From positions 4,296,501 to 4,360,500 of the forward strand of contig NZ_CP088285.1 in NCBI RefSeq assembly GCF_011516645.4: 64,000 bases of DNA. Direction: 5' to 3'. Under the pieces are notes generated by a model, which had not been told where the DNA came from, ran no database searches, and worked only from the letters and a program-made list of their open reading frames with translations. This document shows, one piece after another, positions 59,785 through 64,000 of the stretch (the stretch's first letter is position 1; the number at the start of each line of letters is the position of its first letter). Both the position numbers and the translations under genes were made by a program. This DNA is from Bradyrhizobium septentrionale. GTDB lineage: Bacteria > Pseudomonadota > Alphaproteobacteria > Rhizobiales > Xanthobacteraceae.

Positions 59785-60620
59785 TGGGCGTGCATGTCGA
59801 GATCATGGATCTGGTCGCGCAGCTGAAGGCCGCGGAGCAGTCGTTCGTATTGGCGACCGTTGTTCGCACGGTCTCGGTGACCGCGGCCAAGGCGGGAGCG
59901 AAGGCCATCATCCGTCCGGACGGTACGATCGTGGCGGGCTGGATCGGGGGAGGGTGCGCCAGAGGAGCGGTTTTGAAGGCGGCGCGCGAGGCGCTGATCG
60001 ATGGCGAGCCGCGCATGGTCTCGGTGCAGCCTGAGAATTTGCTCGCCGAACTCGGCGTGAAGGCTGGCGAGAGCAAGGATGGTGTGCGCTTCGCCTCGAA
60101 TATGTGCCCGAGCAAGGGGACGATGGACATTTTCGTGGAGCCGGTCCTGCCGCATCCCTCGCTGATTATCCTGGGCGCAAGTCCGGTCGCGCTGTCGCTC
60201 GCCGCCCAAGCACGTCAACTCGGCTATCACGTGACGCTTGCCGCGCCCGCGTCCGACCTCATTGTCCCGCCGGATGCTGACGTGATCCTCGACGGTTTCG
60301 AAGCCAAAAATCTCCATCAGGCTCGTCGCTTCGTCGTGGTCTCGACCCAGGGCAAGGGTGACGAGATCGCGCTGAAGATGGCGGTCGCGATCGACGCCGC
60401 CTATCACGCTTTCGTCGGCAGCAAACGCAAGATGGCGGCGCTGCGCGACAAGTTGATTGCCGACGGTCTCGAGGCTGCCGTGATTGATCGCGTGAAGGCG
60501 CCGGCCGGGCTCGATCTCGGCGCCATCACGCCGGAGGAAATCGCGATGTCGATCCTCGCCGAAATCACCATCGAACGCCGCCGTGGCCAGCGTTCCACCG
60601 GTTCCATTGCAGGGAGGTAA
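59784..60620 (+). CDS. coxF: CoxF, XdhC/CoxI-family protein
   Basis: The 278-residue protein has the XdhC N-terminal domain (FVLATVVRTVSVTAAKAGAKAIIRPDGTIVAGWIGGGCARGAVLKAAREAL) and a C-terminal Rossmann domain (PSLIILGASPVALSLAAQARQLGYHV; FVVVSTQGKGDEIALKMAVAI; VGSKRKMAALRDKL). Such proteins bind Mo-pterin and help sulfuration of the cofactor before insertion. The GGGCAR Cys may matter. It ends with DLGAITPEEIAMSILAEITI. It follows coxE with a 1-bp overlap and is part of the coxDEF maturation set. Confidence 0.93.
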   Translation: MGVHVEIMDLVAQLKAAEQSFVLATVVRTVSVTAAKAGAKAIIRPDGTIVAGWIGGGCARGAVLKAAREALIDGEPRMVSVQPENLLAELGVKAGESKDGVRFASNMCPSKGTMDIFVEPVLPHPSLIILGASPVALSLAAQARQLGYHVTLAAPASDLIVPPDADVILDGFEAKNLHQARRFVVVSTQGKGDEIALKMAVAIDAAYHAFVGSKRKMAALRDKLIADGLEAAVIDRVKAPAGLDLGAITPEEIAMSILAEITIERRRGQRSTGSIAGR

Positions 60621-60628
60621 TCCGCAAT

Positions 60629-61090
60629 ATGCAGATGAACGACAGCCAGCGTATCCCGGCCTCAAAAGACAAGGTGTGGGCCGCGCTTAACGATCCCGAG
60701 ATTCTGCGGCGGTGCATTCCCGGCTGCCAGTCGCTCGAGATGGCCTCACCTACCGAAATGACCGCTACCGTCGTGCTCAAGGTGGGGCCGGTGAAAGCGA
60801 CCTTCGGCGGCAAGGTGACGCTGTCCGATCTCGATCCGCCGAACAGCTATCGCATCTCCGGCGAAGGTTCTGGCGGCATCGCCGGCTTCGCCAAAGGAGG
60901 CGCGATCGTCACGCTGACGTCGGAAGCGCCGGACCTGACCGTTCTGGCTTACGCGGTTGACGCGCAAATCGGCGGCAAGCTGGCGCAGCTTGGCGGCCGG
61001 CTGATCGATTCCACCGCGAGGAAGCTTGCCGGCGAGTTCTTCAAATCCTTTGGCGAGGTTGTCGCTGGGACAACGGCGGTCGGCGTCTGA
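60629..61090 (+). CDS. coxG: CoxG, SRPBCC (START-like) domain protein
   Basis: The 153-residue protein has the CoxG/SRPBCC fold: PASKDKVWAALNDPEILRRCIPGCQSLEMASPTEMTATVVLKVGPVKATFGGKVTLSDLDPPNSYRISGEGSGGIAGFAKGGAIVTLT. Homologues assist CODH binding to the membrane and, in mycobacteria, are reported to carry quinone. This copy ends soon after the START fold, without the longer C-terminal tail I recall for the O. carboxidovorans protein. GGGAGGTAA precedes ATG 60629. It is 8 bp after coxF. Confidence 0.92.
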   Translation: MQMNDSQRIPASKDKVWAALNDPEILRRCIPGCQSLEMASPTEMTATVVLKVGPVKATFGGKVTLSDLDPPNSYRISGEGSGGIAGFAKGGAIVTLTSEAPDLTVLAYAVDAQIGGKLAQLGGRLIDSTARKLAGEFFKSFGEVVAGTTAVGV

Positions 61091-61171
61091 GCGCGCACAG
61101 GGGTCTTGGTCTGATCGCATCTTCGGTTAAGCTGTCCGGTAACAAACGTACTGGATGGGAGTGATCGGACC

Positions 61172-61978
61172 ATGACCAAGGAAGCCTCCTCCGACTGGCT
61201 CGGCCTGTCGGGTCGCGTTGCTGTCGTCACCGGCGGAGGCGGCGGCATCGGCCGCGCCACCGCGGTCAGCTTCGCGCGCGCCGGCGCCAGGGTCGCAGCC
61301 CTCGATCGCGACGAGCGCGGGCTTGCCGAGACCAAGGCAAAGCTTGGCGAGTTCGGCGATGGTCACCTCGTCGCGAGCTGCGACACCACTAGCGCAGAAA
61401 GTGTCGCGGCGTCCGCTGGCGCGGTCGAGCGCACGTTTGGGGCTTGCGACATCCTCGTCAACACCGCGGCGGTGCTGCGCCCGGGCGGGCTCGATACGCT
61501 TTCACTCGCCGAATGGAATGCGGTGCTGGCAGTCAATCTCACCGGCTATTTCATCTGCGCGCAGGCATTCGGCGGCCAGATGCGTAAAGCGCGCGGCGGC
61601 AGCCTCATCCACGTCGCCTCGATCGCCGCCAGCAATGCACAGGGGCAGAGCGGCGCCTACAGCGTCAGCAAGGCCGGCGTCGTGATGCTCTCGCAGCAGC
61701 TCGCCGCCGAATGGGGGCCGCACGGCATCCGCAGCAATGTGGTCAGCCCGGGCCTTGTCGTGACGCCGATGAGCCAGGCCTTCTACGATACGCCTGGGGT
61801 CACCGAGCGGCGCACCGCCGTGGTGCCGGTGCGCCGGATCGGCGCACCGCAGGACATGGCGGATGCCATCCTGTTCCTGGCGAGCGACCGCTCGTCCTAC
61901 ATCAATGGTGAGGAGATCATCGTCGATGGCGGCTATGCGCGGACGCTGATGAGCCACGTGCCGCGGCCAGGGTTTTAG
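61172..61978 (+). CDS. Short-chain dehydrogenase/reductase
   Basis: The 268-residue SDR has the cofactor motif TGGGGGIGRATAVS (TGxxxGxG). Catalytic residues are Ser in HVASIAAS and YSVSK (Tyr, Lys); VNTAAV is the NNAG-type motif. GYFICAQAF and SSYINGEEIIVDGGYARTLM are classical SDR. It is 81 bp after coxG on the same strand and probably ends the transcript. A role with CODH is not evident; sugar or hydroxy-acid oxidation are possible. Confidence 0.88.
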   Translation: MTKEASSDWLGLSGRVAVVTGGGGGIGRATAVSFARAGARVAALDRDERGLAETKAKLGEFGDGHLVASCDTTSAESVAASAGAVERTFGACDILVNTAAVLRPGGLDTLSLAEWNAVLAVNLTGYFICAQAFGGQMRKARGGSLIHVASIAASNAQGQSGAYSVSKAGVVMLSQQLAAEWGPHGIRSNVVSPGLVVTPMSQAFYDTPGVTERRTAVVPVRRIGAPQDMADAILFLASDRSSYINGEEIIVDGGYARTLMSHVPRPGF

Positions 61979-61998
61979 GGAACGCGGCATCCGCAAAT

Positions 61999-62128
61999 TC
62001 GGTGTCGTCCTGGCCTTGAGCCGGGACCCATAACCACCGTTCCAGGGAGTGAAAGGGATTATCGCCCCAGCGGAGCAAAACAATTTCCAGTTGGGGTAAT
62101 GGGTCCTGGCTTTCGCCAGGACGACAGC
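61999..62128. repeat. Intergenic palindromic repeat (GTCCTGGCCTTGAGCCGGGACCCATAACCAC type)
   Basis: Left arm GTGTCGTCCTGGCCTTGAGCCGGGACCCATAACCACC and right arm GGTAATGGGTCCTGGCTTTCGCCAGGACGACAG are near-complementary. Same family as 48989-49133 and 50527-50662. It separates the cox-cluster SDR from prs (convergent). Confidence 0.75.
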
Positions 62129-62139
62129 AAGTATTGACC

Positions 62140-63093
<954 letters not shown>

Positions 63094-63271
63094 CGATGCT
63101 TCCCCCCGCGCCTTGCTGGATACGACGTTCAGCATCTCAAGTCCTTACAGAACCGGCGGGTTTTCGGTGCGCGAGGGAATATCAGGGAGGCGGCTTGGCT
63201 GGCAACCCATTAGCCCGCTTTCGCCGCCGTTTTCCTGGGCAAAAACGCCTGTCTCCGGGACATAACGGGGT

Positions 63272-63880
63272 CTAATTGGCGGAATAGCCGAGCGCCACGG
63301 TCTCGGGCTCGGCGGAGGACGGGGCGCTCGCGACGGTCGGCCCGCGGAGCTCCGGGGCCGAGGCGGGCGCCGGGCCGCCATTGATCATGCTGGACAGGCC
63401 GCTGAACCCGGCTTGGGCGATCCTGCGCAGCACCAGATCGTCGGCGGTGGCCCAGGCGTCGCGGCCGGCCTTGCCTGCGGGCTCCTCGCCGGAGAGGCGG
63501 AGGGCGCGTTGCTGATTGCTGTCGTAGACGTCCCACACCCACGCGATCATGGTGCGGCCGCGCACCACCTGTGCCGACAGATAGCTGCGCACGCGGTAAG
63601 CCGCGGCACCCTGGCGCGACACGACCGACAGGCTGCGCAGCTTGGATTCGCTGTCGAGCACGCCCACCATGCGGTCGAACACCTGGGGCGGCGGACCGTC
63701 GATCGATTCGAACGCAACGGTTGCGCCACTCGTCGCCGGTGTGGCCATGGCATAGGAATCGGCCACATTGCCGCCGGCCGCGCATCCACCAAGTGCGCAG
63801 GCGACCGCTAGCCACGTGACGGCGAGCGCGGCGCGCACGGCTGTCCCAGTTTGAAACTGGTGGTTTGACGCTTCCCTCAT
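63272..63880 (-). CDS. Putative lipoprotein of unknown function
   Basis: The 202-residue precursor has a lipobox: AALAVTWLAVACALGGCAAGGNVADS. LGGC marks Cys33 for lipidation. The mature domain reads VAFESIDGPPPQVFDRMVGVLDSESKLRSLSVVSRQGAAAYRVRSYLSAQVVRGRTMIAWVWDVYDSNQQRALRLSGEE, followed by a Pro/Ala-rich tail. This core is known to me from uncharacterised Rhizobiales lipoproteins. It is probably periplasmic, membrane-anchored. No partner gene is seen. Confidence 0.8.
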   Translation of the reverse strand: MREASNHQFQTGTAVRAALAVTWLAVACALGGCAAGGNVADSYAMATPATSGATVAFESIDGPPPQVFDRMVGVLDSESKLRSLSVVSRQGAAAYRVRSYLSAQVVRGRTMIAWVWDVYDSNQQRALRLSGEEPAGKAGRDAWATADDLVLRRIAQAGFSGLSSMINGGPAPASAPELRGPTVASAPSSAEPETVALGYSAN

Positions 63881-64000
63881 TGCGTCCTGCGATATCGTTA
63901 AAATGGCTTAACGTCTAGGGCAGGACGGCCACAGCCCTTAACCGATCCGGCGGCTGCGCCACGAGGTTTCGGATTTCCTTGCTCAGTCAGAGAGATGGTA
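63881..64000. other. Right edge: promoter region, next gene out of view
   Basis: The last 120 bases hold the lipoprotein promoter and GTTAAAATGGCTTAAC (63897-63912), an inverted pair of TTAA half-sites spaced 6 bp. GAGAGATGGTA ends the window; an ATG at 63995 could start a plus-strand gene, but too little is visible to call it. Confidence 0.3.

Noticed and set aside
63897..63912. GTTAAAATGGCTTAAC as a CtrA site
   Set aside because: The half-sites are spaced by 6 bp instead of 7; not enough support.

Overview
The window looks like chromosomal DNA of a Bradyrhizobium-type alphaproteobacterium (Nitrobacteraceae). It has high GC, dense operons with 1-4 bp start/stop overlaps, Rhizobiales-type gene neighbourhoods, a CtrA-type site (TTAA-N7-TTAAC), and more than ten intergenic palindromic repeats of the kind common in that genus. 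I saw no rRNA, tRNA, CRISPR array, insertion sequence or phage module. The organism assignment rests on protein resemblance and gene order, not on a marker gene.

Layout. 1-13 kb: the 5' part of xseA (-), a small membrane-protein/winged-helix operon, purD, an acyl-CoA dehydrogenase divergent from a fluoroacetate-dehalogenase-like hydrolase, tadA, an RluB-type pseudouridine synthase with a very long Arg/Gly/Asp-rich head, rsmD, mutL, a ribbon-helix-helix protein and a low-GC orphan. 13-21 kb: a GMC oxidoreductase / Tat-exported small subunit / glyoxalase / cytochrome c cluster, arfB and a pair of M16 peptidases. 21-35 kb: lspA-ileS, ribF, cheY, a second low-GC orphan, a HAD phosphatase, a degenerate EAL protein, prmB-moaE-moaD-pgsA and uvrC. 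35-45 kb: an Omp25/31-like porin behind a perfect CtrA site, cold-shock protein, rlmJ, RNase T2, small exported proteins, a TonB siderophore receptor and a MarR/OmpR-type regulator/histidine kinase operon. 45-52 kb: ilvE, hisS, a tautomerase, an FlK-like thioesterase, proC, a YbjN-like protein, and an FMN riboswitch in front of ribH. 62-64 kb: prs and a lipoprotein.

The main accessory system is the cox cluster at 52.5-62 kb: coxC, coxM, coxS, coxL, coxD, coxE, coxF, coxG and a short-chain dehydrogenase, all on the + strand with translational coupling from coxS to coxF. CoxL carries the AYRCSFR loop that marks true (form I) aerobic Mo/Cu CO dehydrogenase. CoxM, CoxS and CoxL should form the enzyme, and CoxD, CoxE and CoxF should mature its Mo-Cu-S site. 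CoxG is a lipid-binding-fold accessory protein. CoxC is an MHYT/LytTR regulator, but its frame is broken by one extra G. Between coxC and coxM lie four copies of a TT(T/G)CGTGC(G/C) motif in two pairs of 21 and 22 bp period, the geometry expected for a LytTR regulator. This is the most interesting regulatory signal I found.

A second theme is possible organofluorine chemistry. The hydrolase at 5.6 kb has every fluoroacetate-dehalogenase active-site residue at identical numbering to the R. palustris enzyme. A thioesterase at 49.1 kb keeps the Thr/Glu/His spacing of fluoroacetyl-CoA thioesterase FlK.
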